From positions 1-64,000 of the forward strand of contig NZ_LXVY01000025.1 of NCBI RefSeq assembly GCF_001650735.1: a stretch of 64,000 nt of DNA. Reading direction: 5' to 3'. A model generated the notes under the pieces. It ran no database searches, was not told where the DNA came from, and was given only the letters and a program-made list of their open reading frames with translations. A program made the position numbers and the translations under genes. This document shows, in pieces, positions 29,314 through 38,087 of this stretch. The DNA comes from Sphingomonas sp. TDK1 (GTDB lineage Bacteria; Pseudomonadota; Alphaproteobacteria; Sphingomonadales; Sphingomonadaceae). Within the stretch, counting starts at the first letter, position 1. Every line of letters starts with the position of its first letter.

Positions 29314-30044
29314 GCGAACACCGGCGGACGACGCGCATGAAACGCCGCCAGTCCTTCGGCGAGTTCGGTACCGCCAAAGGCTGCGTCGAAGGCAGTATCG
29401 AGCCCGAGGTCCGAGGGATGGCGAAGCGCCCGCTTCAGTTGGCGGATCGCAGCGGGCGCGTTGCTCGCTATCCGTTCCGCCAGTGTGGCCGCCGCGGCCG
29501 CGGCGTCGGGCGAACGGCGCTCGACCAAGCCAAGACGTGCCGCGGCATCGGCATCGACGGTCTCACCGGTGAACAGCAGCGCACTCGCCTGCCCATGTCC
29601 AATCTGCGCCGCCAGCCGGACGACATCCTCGCGCGGATAGCCGAGCCCCAGGCGCGCCGGCGGAACCGCGAACTGCGCGGCGTCCCCTGCGATACGCAGA
29701 TCAGTCGCTAGGATCAGTGCCACTGCAGCGCCGAAGCAGCCACCGTCGATCGCCGCCAGCACCGGCATCGGCAGCGCCGCGAGCGCTTCGATCCCACCGC
29801 GCATGGCGCGCCGGAAGCGGGTCCGCTCCGCGGGATTCGCCTGAAGGCCTGGAAATTCGCCGATATCGGCGCCGGCCGAGAAGGTTCCCGGCATGTCCGA
29901 TAGCAGGATCACCGCGCGCGCCGCACCCAAGCCGGCAACCGCCGCGGCGAGTTGCTCCCAACCGGCGATTCGCACGGCGTTGCGCGCTGATCCCCGTGCG
30001 AGCGCGATCGTGGCGATCGGCCCATCCCAACGAACTTCGATCAT
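29310..30044 (-). CDS. Enoyl-CoA hydratase/isomerase family protein
   Basis: 244 residues from the ATG at 30044 (MIEVRWDG). The crotonase core shows the oxyanion-hole segment FSAGADIGEF and the second one in AIDGGCFGAAVALILATDLRIAG. The first catalytic Glu of hydratases should follow GGCFGAA; here Ala/Leu occupy the region, so hydratase activity is uncertain and isomerase or another acyl-CoA chemistry is possible. It is the first gene of a six-gene minus-strand run. Confidence 0.85.
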   Translation of the reverse strand: MIEVRWDGPIATIALARGSARNAVRIAGWEQLAAAVAGLGAARAVILLSDMPGTFSAGADIGEFPGLQANPAERTRFRRAMRGGIEALAALPMPVLAAIDGGCFGAAVALILATDLRIAGDAAQFAVPPARLGLGYPREDVVRLAAQIGHGQASALLFTGETVDADAAARLGLVERRSPDAAAAAATLAERIASNAPAAIRQLKRALRHPSDLGLDTAFDAAFGGTELAEGLAAFHARRPPVFA

Positions 30045-30088
30045 GAGGAGGCTGTGCCCGATCCCAGCAGCCAAGTCACGCGATGGCG

Positions 30089-30122
30089 CGCGGGTGGACT
30101 CCGGCAAGGGAGCGCACCCGCG
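30089..30122 (-). terminator. Hairpin behind ispE, possible terminator
   Basis: Arms CGCGGGTG (30089-30096) and CACCCGCG (30115-30122) enclose an 18-base loop, 80 bases after the ispE stop on the minus strand. A second small hairpin (CGGTAA/TTACCG, 30180-30199) sits 3 bases from the ispE stop. Neither has a T-tract, so transcription may run on into the next operon. Confidence 0.35.
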
Positions 30123-30201
30123 GGCCAAGGGCGGACGTTCGCGCTGCGTCAGATCCGCCGAAACCTATGTGTCTCAAAACGGTAAAGATTCGCTTACCGT
30201 C

Positions 30202-31038
30202 TCACACAAGGTGGGTCGCGGCCAACCACCAGCCGGGTCGCGCCAATGCCGTCGCGGCGGCGTCCCGTGCGGCATCAGAGTCAAACAGTGCGAAGCAGGT
30301 TGCCCCCGATCCCGACATCCGGGCGAGGCACACCCCAGCTTGCTTGCCAAGCACCGCCAGCACCGCATCGATTTCGGGCGCGATCCCTCGAGCGGGAAGC
30401 TCAAGATCGTTGCGGCCCGCTTGTGCCATCGACAGCAGGTCGCCCGCGCCGATCGGCCCGCGGTCTACGCCGTCCCAGGCGTTGAACACCGCGGCCGTGG
30501 AAACACCGACGCCCGGATTGACCAACAGTACCGGCATGCCTGTCAGACCCTCCAGCGGCGCCAGCTGCTCGCCACGCCCCTGCCCCAGTGCTGTTCGGCC
30601 GAGCAAACAGGCGGGCACGTCGGAACCGAGGCTGTCGGCAATCGCGAACAGGCGCGGGTCGAGAAGATCCACGTCGTGAAGCGTCGCCAGCGCGCGTAGG
30701 GTGGCAGCGGCGTCGGCAGAGCCCCCCCCGATGCCGGATGCGACCGGCAAGTACTTCTCCAGCACGATGCCATGCGCGCCGCCACCGAAGACGTCGCGGA
30801 ACCGTGCCGCAGCATGGGTGACGAGATTGTCGCCCTCCCCCGCCAATATCTCAGCAAACGGCCCCGTAAGGCGGAAGCAATCCGCCTCCGCTGGCGTCAC
30901 CTGCACGCTGTCACCGTACTCGACAAAGGCGAACAGCGTCTCCAGCTCATGATAGCCGTCCGGTCGGCGACAGCGGACATGAAGCGCGAGGTTGAGCTTG
31001 GCGCGCGCAGGCTCGATGACGGTGCGAAGGTCTGGCAT
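30202..31038 (-). CDS. ispE: 4-diphosphocytidyl-2-C-methyl-D-erythritol kinase
   Basis: 278 residues. This GHMP-family kinase of the MEP isoprenoid pathway has the N-terminal ARAKLNLALHVRCRRPDGYHEL and the ATP loop LPVASGIGGGSADAAATLRAL. The C-terminal motif MSGSGATCFALFDS is also present. It phosphorylates CDP-ME at the 2-position. It is the last of three tightly spaced minus-strand genes behind etfQO and a TPR protein. Confidence 0.95.
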   Translation of the reverse strand: MPDLRTVIEPARAKLNLALHVRCRRPDGYHELETLFAFVEYGDSVQVTPAEADCFRLTGPFAEILAGEGDNLVTHAAARFRDVFGGGAHGIVLEKYLPVASGIGGGSADAAATLRALATLHDVDLLDPRLFAIADSLGSDVPACLLGRTALGQGRGEQLAPLEGLTGMPVLLVNPGVGVSTAAVFNAWDGVDRGPIGAGDLLSMAQAGRNDLELPARGIAPEIDAVLAVLGKQAGVCLARMSGSGATCFALFDSDAARDAAATALARPGWWLAATHLV

Positions 31039-31056
31039 CGAGCCCCACTAGCGCGA

Positions 31057-32643
31057 TCACGAGGCGCCCGTCAGCCCCTCGTTCAGCTTGCGGGCGATAC
31101 GCGCGGCATCGGCCGGCGCAGCATGAACCGCTGCGGCACGCCAAGCATACCGCGCCTCGAACGCGCGACCCAACTGCCAATAGGCGTCGCCCAGATGCTC
31201 GTTTGCGGCAGTGCCGGCAGGATCGTTTCGTGTCGCCGCCTCCAGCAGCGGAACCCCGCGCACTACATCGCCCTGCCGAACATAGGCCCAGCCCAGCGCG
31301 TCAGCGACCTCTGCGTCCTGGGGCGCGATCCTCCGGGCGCGTTCGAGCAGGCGCACCGCTTCCCCCGCGTCTCCGCCATGCTCGATCAGCGCAACGCCCA
31401 GCGTCCGAAGCGCCTCGACGCGGTTCGGTGCAAGCTCGGCCGCCCTTCGGAGCTCTGGCAAGGCCTGGTCCCAGCGCCCCGCCTGCTCCAGCGCCAGGCC
31501 ATGATCGAGATGCAGATCGGCGCTCCCCTCGCCGCCGCGCCGCAGCGCCTCGCCATAGACCCGGGCCGCGGCATCGTGGCGGCCGGTATCGTTCAGAAGT
31601 TCGGCATAGCGCTCCACTTCCATCGGTGTTGCCCGGCGATCCTCGGCAAGCGCCTTGGCGTCAGCCAGCGCTGCTTCCGCGCGACCAGAATCGCGGAACA
31701 CCGAGATTCGCACCCCGGCGGCACGACGGGCGAACGGACTATCCTTGGGGACAGCCGCCAGCGTCTGCAGCGCGAGGTCCTCCGCGCCCGCGCCATGCAG
31801 CGCCTGGGCCAGCAGGATGCGCGAGCGCTGCTCGTTGGGGTCGAGGATCAGCGCGCAGCGGCTGAGCACGATAGTCAGCACCGCCATGCGGTCGCCCCCC
31901 AGATCGCTCGCCATGGCGCGAAACAGGCGGGAAATGCCGTAGCTGATCGTTACCGGCCGCGCCGGCCCCAGGGTTCGCGCCACCGCCTCCAGTTCGGGCC
32001 CGGCGGCATCCAGCAGAAAGCGGCCGCCTTCCCGGCCGCGCACCGTTGCGAGGTCGATCCGAGCGTCCTCGTCGCCGTCGCCGGCCAGCGCCGCCATCGC
32101 CGCCAGCGCGGCGGAGTCGTCCTTGCCCTGCGCCATCAGCAGCAGCGCCCGCTGCGTGGCAGCATAACGGCGGGCGAGCGCACCCATATCGGCGCGGTCG
32201 AGTACGGCAACACCGTCCAGCCCGCGCGCCTGCGCCAGCCACGCGGCGAAGATGGGCATAAGGAAATCGAACGGGGTACCCTTCAGCCGCTTCACGGCAT
32301 CGGCTGCACGGGGCTGATCACCCGCCGCGAGCGCGACGGTCATGTCGACCAGCGCGGCATCGGGTGGGGGGGCGCCCGCCTTCTCCATTACCGCCGCTGC
32401 GCGGGTCACGAGCGGTACGTCGCCGGCCATCAGCGCCTGGCGATAGGCACGAAGCGCAATTACCGGATCGTCGGGCGCCACCGTCAGCGCCCGGCCATAG
32501 CCCTGCGCTGCAATCGCGGCCGCCCCCGAAGCATCGGCGGCACGGGCGCGGACATAGTCGGTAAGGTCGGCCGTCTGCGCCGCTGCAGGAAGGGCCAGCA
32601 GCAGCGCGAAACCGGCGCTACATGTTCGGATAATTGGGACCAC
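31057..32643 (-). CDS. Exported tetratricopeptide repeat protein
   Basis: About 528 residues from a GTG at 32643; a GTG two codons upstream is equally possible. The open frame extends further into etfQO, so a start is not fixed by the stop codon. The signal peptide is PIIRTCSAGFALLLALPAAAQ. The C-terminal half has TPR-like helix pairs with the spacing A..Y...L...P (for example LDHGLALEQAGRWDQALPEL, ADALGWAYVRQGDVVRGVPLL). It is probably a periplasmic or outer-membrane scaffold. It overlaps the end of etfQO by 26 bases and precedes ispE by 18. Confidence 0.8.
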   Translation of the reverse strand: MVPIIRTCSAGFALLLALPAAAQTADLTDYVRARAADASGAAAIAAQGYGRALTVAPDDPVIALRAYRQALMAGDVPLVTRAAAVMEKAGAPPPDAALVDMTVALAAGDQPRAADAVKRLKGTPFDFLMPIFAAWLAQARGLDGVAVLDRADMGALARRYAATQRALLLMAQGKDDSAALAAMAALAGDGDEDARIDLATVRGREGGRFLLDAAGPELEAVARTLGPARPVTISYGISRLFRAMASDLGGDRMAVLTIVLSRCALILDPNEQRSRILLAQALHGAGAEDLALQTLAAVPKDSPFARRAAGVRISVFRDSGRAEAALADAKALAEDRRATPMEVERYAELLNDTGRHDAAARVYGEALRRGGEGSADLHLDHGLALEQAGRWDQALPELRRAAELAPNRVEALRTLGVALIEHGGDAGEAVRLLERARRIAPQDAEVADALGWAYVRQGDVVRGVPLLEAATRNDPAGTAANEHLGDAYWQLGRAFEARYAWRAAAVHAAPADAARIARKLNEGLTGAS

Positions 32644-34270
32644 CGCCACCTTCGGGCACCACCCAGTTGATGTTTTGGGTAGGATCCTTGATGTCGCAGG
32701 TCTTGCAGTGCACGCAATTCTGCGCGTTGATCTGGAAACGCAGATCATCGCCTTCCCCTACGACCTCATACACACCCGCGGGACAATAACGCTGCGCAGG
32801 CTCGGCGTACATCGGCAGATTGTACCCAATCGGAATATCCTTGTCCTTCAGCGTCAGATGGACCGGCTGGTCCTCCTCATGGTTGGTATTCGAGACGAAG
32901 ACCGAGGAGAGCCGATCGAAGGTGAGTACGCCGTCGGGCTTGGGATAGTCGATCTTCGGCGCTTGGTCGGCACGGAGCAGCCCCTCATTGTCGGGCTTAT
33001 GCTTCATCGTCAGCGGCCAGCGCAGACCGAGATGCTCGCTCCACATCGCCGCGCCCGCTAGCAGCGTGCCCCACGTGTCGCCGAACTTCTTGACCAAAGG
33101 CGCCACGTTGCGGACGCCGCGGAGTTCCTTGTAGACCCAGCTCGCCTCATAGGCTTCCGGATAGGCGGTTAGTGCGTCGCTCGAACGACCGGCCTGGATT
33201 GCCGCGAAGGCCGCCTCGGCCGCCATCATCCCGCTCTTCATCGCGGTATGCGTGCCCTTGATCCGCGGTACGTTGAGGAAGCCGGCACTGTCGCCGATCA
33301 GCGCAAGGCCCGGCGCAACCAGCTTCGGCACCGACTGCCAGCCGCCGTCGGAGATTGCCCGCGCGCCGTAAGACACGCGCTTCGCACCCTTCAGGAGTTC
33401 GGCGATCTCCGGATGCGTCTTCCAGCGTTGCATTTCCTGGAAGGGCGACAGCCATGGGTTCTTGTACCCCAGCCAGACGACGAAGCCGATCGCGACCTGG
33501 CCGTCCGCCTGATGATAGATGAACCCCCCGCCGTTGCTGCCGTCAGTCAGCGGCCAGCCCTGGGTGTGGATCACCCGGCCCGGCGCGTGCTTGGCGGGGT
33601 CGATGTCCCACAGCTCCTTGATGCCGATGCCATACACCTGCGGCTGGCTCTCGGCGTCCAGCTCGAATTGGCGGATCATCTGCTTGGACAGGTGTCCGCG
33701 GCAGCCCTCGGACAGGAAGGTGTATTTGGCGTGGATCTCCAGACCAGGCTGATAGTCCGGCTTGTGCTCGCCGTCCTTGGCTACGCCCATGTCGCCCGTG
33801 GCGACGCCCTTCACGCTGCCGTCTTCGTTGTAGAGCACCTCTGCGGCGGCGAAGCCCGGGAAAATCTCCACGCCGAGCTCGCCGGCCTTCTCCGCCATCC
33901 AGCGGCAGAGATTTCCCAGGCTGCCCGTGTAGGTGCCCTTGTTGTGCAGATAGGGCGGGGTAAGAAACTCCGGATAGGCGGACTTGCCCTTCTCACTCAG
34001 GACCCAGTGATGGTTCTCGGTCACCGGCGTGCGCGCCAGCGGGCAGCCATCGTCGCGCCAGTTCGGCAGCAGCTCGTCGAGCGACTTCGGATCGACGACC
34101 GCGCCCGACAGGATATGCGCGCCGACCTCGGAGCCCTTCTCCAGCACGCACACCGAGAGCTCGGCACCCGCCTCGTTCGCCAGCTGCTTGAGCCGGATCG
34201 CCGCGGAAAGACCGGCAGGCCCCGCGCCGACGATCACGACGTCATAGGGCATCGACTCCCGTTCGCTCAT
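32618..34270 (-). CDS. Electron transfer flavoprotein-ubiquinone oxidoreductase
   Basis: 550 residues. The FAD-binding Rossmann motif is DVVIVGAGPAGLSAAIRL, followed by a ubiquinone-binding region. The C-terminus holds a 4Fe-4S cluster (CPAGVYEVV, NAQNCVHCKTCDIKDP). The protein is peripheral on the inner membrane and passes electrons from reduced ETF (fatty acid and amino acid oxidation) to ubiquinone. An enoyl-CoA hydratase gene 2.6 kb downstream on the same strand fits acyl-CoA oxidation. Confidence 0.97.
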   Translation of the reverse strand: MSERESMPYDVVIVGAGPAGLSAAIRLKQLANEAGAELSVCVLEKGSEVGAHILSGAVVDPKSLDELLPNWRDDGCPLARTPVTENHHWVLSEKGKSAYPEFLTPPYLHNKGTYTGSLGNLCRWMAEKAGELGVEIFPGFAAAEVLYNEDGSVKGVATGDMGVAKDGEHKPDYQPGLEIHAKYTFLSEGCRGHLSKQMIRQFELDAESQPQVYGIGIKELWDIDPAKHAPGRVIHTQGWPLTDGSNGGGFIYHQADGQVAIGFVVWLGYKNPWLSPFQEMQRWKTHPEIAELLKGAKRVSYGARAISDGGWQSVPKLVAPGLALIGDSAGFLNVPRIKGTHTAMKSGMMAAEAAFAAIQAGRSSDALTAYPEAYEASWVYKELRGVRNVAPLVKKFGDTWGTLLAGAAMWSEHLGLRWPLTMKHKPDNEGLLRADQAPKIDYPKPDGVLTFDRLSSVFVSNTNHEEDQPVHLTLKDKDIPIGYNLPMYAEPAQRYCPAGVYEVVGEGDDLRFQINAQNCVHCKTCDIKDPTQNINWVVPEGGGGPNYPNM

Positions 34271-34395
34271 CCTTGTTCCCCTAAGTCCTTCGTACTAACA
34301 CGGCCCTTGCGGCCACCTGTCGTCGTGCCCGCGCAACGTTCCGTCTATCCGGCGATGAAGCCAGATTGACCCCGCCGTCAACTGGGATTCAAAGA
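34271..34395. promoter_or_regulatory. Divergent region between etfQO and the UDG-like gene
   Basis: 125 bases between two divergent starts, the only place for both promoters. I see no clear repeat or operator. Confidence 0.4.
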
Positions 34396-35127
34396 ATGGG
34401 TATGGGGGCAGAACCAGACAATAGCTGGCACAGGTCGCTCGCAAGCGCACTCGAATGGTGGGATTCCGCCGGGGTCGACGTGCTTGTCGAGGACGAAGTG
34501 CGCGACTGGTTCGCCAAGCCCGCGCCGCACCGCACTGCGCCGCAGCCCGAGCCTGCCGTAGCGGCGCCCCTGCCCGCAGCGTTTCCGCAGACATTCCAGG
34601 AATTCGTCGCTTGGCGCACCGGCGACGCAGCGCCCGAAGCAGGCTGGCACAGGCCGTTCGTAGCGCCTGCGATCGTGCCGGACGCAGTCTGGACTATTTT
34701 GATCGATATGCCCGAACCCGAAGACAGCGATACGCTTTGGGGCGGCCCGGCCGGCGCCCTGCTCGACCGAATGCTCGCAGCAGTGGGCCTGTCACGCGAC
34801 TCGGTGCAGCTCGTGCCGCTTTGCTTCGCGCGCCCCTTGACCGGCCAGATGCCGACCAATGCTGCATCGACACTCGTCGAACTCGCGAGCCAATTCCTGT
34901 CGTTCGTCCGGCCAAAGAAGCTGCTGCTGCTCGGCCATGCGGCGACCCGTGCGGTTCTCGGGGCGGAAGCCTGGCCGCCGGAACTTCGTTTGCACGACGT
35001 TAACCGCTACGAAGCCAATACCCAGGTGGTGGCGACCTACCATCCGCGCTCATTGATCGAGCGACCGGCCGCCAAGAGCGAAACCTGGAAACATCTGTTG
35101 CTGCTGAGCCGGGGACCGAGCCTTTGA
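34396..35127 (+). CDS. Uracil-DNA glycosylase family protein, degenerate active site
   Basis: 243 residues from the ATG at 34396; a TTG at 34366 and an ATG at 34402 are alternatives. The fold signature follows type 4 UDGs: GGPAGALLDRMLAAVGL, an LVPLCFARPLTGQMPT strand, KKLLLLGHAATRAVLG and a final HPRSLIERP where active enzymes have HPSxLL. The expected motif A (GEAPG with the catalytic acid) is replaced by IDMPEPEDSD, and the four Fe-S cysteines are absent. Base excision activity is therefore doubtful. The stop overlaps the transglycosylase start. Confidence 0.7.
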   Translation: MGMGAEPDNSWHRSLASALEWWDSAGVDVLVEDEVRDWFAKPAPHRTAPQPEPAVAAPLPAAFPQTFQEFVAWRTGDAAPEAGWHRPFVAPAIVPDAVWTILIDMPEPEDSDTLWGGPAGALLDRMLAAVGLSRDSVQLVPLCFARPLTGQMPTNAASTLVELASQFLSFVRPKKLLLLGHAATRAVLGAEAWPPELRLHDVNRYEANTQVVATYHPRSLIERPAAKSETWKHLLLLSRGPSL

Positions 35128-37040
35128 CCTTGCGCATCCTGCTTGCCGCCACGCTGATGACGGCGCCGATCGCCACGCCGGCCTTGGCCGCGTTGCCCGA
35201 CGACACCGGCCCCATGGTCATCGACGAGGACGCCCCTACCCCCGCTGCCGCCAAGCATAAGGGCGACGGCATCCCGCCGCAGCTAGATGCCGATCAGCGC
35301 GCCGATTACCGCTTCGTCTTCGATGCCATTCGCAATGGCCGTTGGGCGGACGCCCAGATCAAGCTCGACTCGATGAAGCCGGGCCCGCTCCACGCGATCG
35401 CCCGCGCCCAGCTCTACACCGCCAAGGGCTCGCCGCGCGTCGAGGCCGACCAGCTGGTCGCGCTCATCACCGAAGCGCCGGAGCTACCCCAGGCCGAACA
35501 GCTCGCCCGCCTTGCCAAGACGCGCGGCGTGAGCGACCTGCCGACGCTGCCGGTCGCCCAGCGGCTGATCTGGTTCGACGGCGCGCCGATCCGCAAGCGC
35601 GCCCGCTCGGTCCGCAGCGACAATGCCGCGACCGAAGTCGCCATCCTTATGTCGCCCTATGTGAAAGCGGACAACGGCCCCGCCGCCGAGGCGGTGGTGG
35701 CGCGCTTCGCCAACGAGTTGACGCCCGAGGCGCTGACCGAATGGCAGCAGAAGGTCGCCTGGATCTATTATGTCGCCGGTGACGACGCCAATGCCCGCCG
35801 CATGGCGGCCAAGGCCGAGCAGGGCCTGGGCGAATGGGCCGCGCAGGCCGATTGGGCCGATGGCCTCGCCGCGTGGCGCCAGCAGGATTGCGCCGGCGCT
35901 ACCGCGGCTTTCGAACGCGTCGCCACTCGCGCCAGCGATACCGAGCTGCGGGCCGCCGGGCTGTTCTGGGGCTCGCGCGCCGAAATGGCGTGCGGCCGCC
36001 CCGATCGCGTCGCTGCCAAGCTGCGCGCCGCCAGCCAATATGGCGAGACCTTCTACGGCCTGCTCGCCCGCTCCAGCCTCGGCCTCGAGGAACAGCGTCT
36101 CGAGGGCGACCGGTTGGTCAGCAAGGACTGGGCCGCACTCGAGCGCCGGCCGAACATCCGCGTCGCCGCCGCGCTGTCGGAAATCGGAGAAACCTCGCTC
36201 GCCGACCAGGTGCTTCGACACCAAGCAAAATTCTGCACGCCGGACGATCATGGTGCGCTGACCCGCCTCGCTGCCGAACTGAGCCTGCCCCAGACCGAGC
36301 TGTGGCTTGCGCATAACGGCCCTGCTGGCGCCAAGCCGATCGTCGAGGCGCGCTATCCGGTGCCGAACTGGTCGCCCGATGGCGGCTGGCGCGTCGACCG
36401 CTCGCTGGTATTTGCGCATACGCTGCAGGAATCGAGCTTTCGCACCGAGGTCCGTAGCGCGGCGGGTGCGATGGGCCTCATGCAGGTGAAGACGGGCGCC
36501 GCTATCGACGTGGGCCGCCGGCGCGGCGTGACCTATGCCGCCAGCGACCTGACCAAGCCCTCGGTCAACATGGAGATCGGCCAGTCCTATCTCGAGCAGC
36601 TGCGCGACATGCCGCAGACGCAGGGCCTGCTGCCCAAGGTGATCGCGGCGTATAATGCCGGGCCCAGCCCGGTCGACGCCTGGAATCAGGCCTCGCGCGA
36701 CGGCGGCGACCCGCTGCTCTATATCGAGAGCATCCCCTATTGGGAAACGCGCGGCTATGTCGTGACGGTGCTGCGCAATTACTGGATGTACGAGTTGCAC
36801 GACGGCAAGCCTTCGCCGAGCCGCGTAGCGCTCGCCGCGGGCATGTGGCCGCGGTTCCCGGGCATGGCCGGGGCCAAGGCCCTCAAGCTCAAGACCCGGC
36901 GCGCACCTGCGCTGACCTTCCCGGCGCCGCAGCCGGTGGAACCTTCGCCGATCCAGCAGCAGTTCCAGCTGCCCGCCACCGGCGCCACCGTTGCGATCAG
37001 CGCCGCCAAGCTGCCGAACGAGGTCGCGCGTGGCAATTGA
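35124..37040 (+). CDS. Lytic transglycosylase (Slt70-like)
   Basis: 638 residues from a TTG overlapping the previous stop (TTGA). The signal peptide is about 1-21 ([17 protein letters not shown]). A long superhelical alpha domain (about 60-430) precedes the catalytic SLT domain, in which the Glu of [24 protein letters not shown] is the acid/base and [14 protein letters not shown] is the final motif. It cleaves peptidoglycan strands to 1,6-anhydro products in the periplasm. It sits between the UDG-like gene and moaB in one overlapping transcript. Confidence 0.93.
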   Translation: MTLRILLAATLMTAPIATPALAALPDDTGPMVIDEDAPTPAAAKHKGDGIPPQLDADQRADYRFVFDAIRNGRWADAQIKLDSMKPGPLHAIARAQLYTAKGSPRVEADQLVALITEAPELPQAEQLARLAKTRGVSDLPTLPVAQRLIWFDGAPIRKRARSVRSDNAATEVAILMSPYVKADNGPAAEAVVARFANELTPEALTEWQQKVAWIYYVAGDDANARRMAAKAEQGLGEWAAQADWADGLAAWRQQDCAGATAAFERVATRASDTELRAAGLFWGSRAEMACGRPDRVAAKLRAASQYGETFYGLLARSSLGLEEQRLEGDRLVSKDWAALERRPNIRVAAALSEIGETSLADQVLRHQAKFCTPDDHGALTRLAAELSLPQTELWLAHNGPAGAKPIVEARYPVPNWSPDGGWRVDRSLVFAHTLQESSFRTEVRSAAGAMGLMQVKTGAAIDVGRRRGVTYAASDLTKPSVNMEIGQSYLEQLRDMPQTQGLLPKVIAAYNAGPSPVDAWNQASRDGGDPLLYIESIPYWETRGYVVTVLRNYWMYELHDGKPSPSRVALAAGMWPRFPGMAGAKALKLKTRRAPALTFPAPQPVEPSPIQQQFQLPATGATVAISAAKLPNEVARGN

Positions 37041-37557
37041 CGAGAGCATCGCCTTCCGCCCCGTCCGCATCGCCGTCCTCACCGTCTCCGACACCCGCAC
37101 GCTGGCGGAGGATCGCTCGGGGGACCGGCTGGTCGAACGACTGACCGAGGCGGGCCACCTACTCAGCGACCGCGCGATCCTGCGCGACGATGTCGATACC
37201 ATCGCGGCACAGTTCGAAGCCTGGATCGCGGCACCGGGCGTCGAGGTGATCCTCGCCACCGGCGGCACCGGCGTGACCGGCCGCGACGTCACGCCTGAGG
37301 CGCTGGCGCGGGTGTGGGACAAGGAGATCCCCGGCTTCGGCGAGCTGTTCCGCTGGCTAAGCTATGCGAAGATCGGCACCTCGACGATTCAGTCGCGCGC
37401 CACCGCCGGAGTCGCCCGCGGCACCTATATCTTCGCGCTGCCGGGATCGACCGGCGCGGTCACCGACGCTTGGGACGGCATCCTCGCCACCCAGCTCGAC
37501 ATCCGCCACAAGCCCTGCAACTTCGTCGAGCTGATGGGGCGGCTGCAGGAACGGTAA
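37030..37557 (+). CDS. moaB: Molybdenum cofactor biosynthesis protein MoaB/MogA family
   Basis: 175 residues from a GTG at 37030, overlapping the transglycosylase stop by 11 bases. The MoCF-binding core has [37 protein letters not shown] and [18 protein letters not shown]. The family adenylylates molybdopterin or is a paralogue of that enzyme. No other moa gene is adjacent. A palindromic repeat follows. Confidence 0.92.
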   Translation: MAIDESIAFRPVRIAVLTVSDTRTLAEDRSGDRLVERLTEAGHLLSDRAILRDDVDTIAAQFEAWIAAPGVEVILATGGTGVTGRDVTPEALARVWDKEIPGFGELFRWLSYAKIGTSTIQSRATAGVARGTYIFALPGSTGAVTDAWDGILATQLDIRHKPCNFVELMGRLQER

Positions 37558-37592
37558 GCCGCTCCCGCCTCCAGCCGTGCCCTTGTTCTGAT

Positions 37593-37671
37593 CGTGCCCC
37601 TGCAAAAGCAGGGGCCCAGGGCCACGAGCGACGTCCTATCCTACCCTGGCCCCTGCTGCCGCAAGGGCACG
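37593..37671. repeat. ~80 bp palindromic repeat (third family)
   Basis: The outer ends CGTGCCCCTGC and GCAAGGGCACG are inverted, and CCCCTGCAAAAGCAGGGG forms a perfect hairpin on the left. CCCAGGGCC and CCCTGGCCCCTG pair across the centre. It lies between the convergent moaB and VOC genes and may end both transcripts. Its sequence differs from the 17.2/45.2 kb family. Confidence 0.65.
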
Positions 37672-37695
37672 GGTGCGGCGATCACCCTCCACACT

Positions 37696-38034
37696 TCAAT
37701 CCACCATCACCCACGCCGCGAGCTCATGCCCCTGCGGATCGCGGAAGTGAAACCGCCGCCCGCCGGGAAAGCTGAAGATCGGCACCGTCACCGTGCCGCC
37801 TGCAGCTTGCACCGCCGCCAGCGTCGCCTCCAGATCGTCCACCGCGATTACCGGCAACAGCTGCGTCCGCCCCTGCGCATCGCCATCGAGCCCAACGTCC
37901 GTATCGCCGCTCATCGTCGCGGCATAGCTCGGCCCGAAATCGGTGAACTGCCAGTCGAACACCGCGCCATAGAAGCCCTTGAGCACGCCGACGTCGCCCG
38001 CAGGCAGTTCGAGATAGTTCAGCCGCGCCATCAT
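37696..38034 (-). CDS. VOC (glyoxalase-like) family protein
   Basis: 112 residues, one glyoxalase/dioxygenase half-fold pair: LNYLELPAGDVGVLKGFYGAVFDWQF at the start and FSFPGGRRFHFRDPQGHELAAW at the end. The last His/Glu positions could bind a metal. These small VOC proteins usually work as dimers; the substrate cannot be predicted. Confidence 0.87.
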   Translation of the reverse strand: MMARLNYLELPAGDVGVLKGFYGAVFDWQFTDFGPSYAATMSGDTDVGLDGDAQGRTQLLPVIAVDDLEATLAAVQAAGGTVTVPIFSFPGGRRFHFRDPQGHELAAWVMVD

Positions 38035-38087
38035 CCATTCCCCTCAATGTTCTTGCTTCGTTCTACCGAGCAGCCTAGCATCGCGCA

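Noticed and set aside
30085..30160. Possible tRNA because of the GC-rich hairpin
   Set aside because: There is no cloverleaf, no GGTTCRANYCC T-arm and no CCA-type acceptor end; it is a simple hairpin behind ispE.
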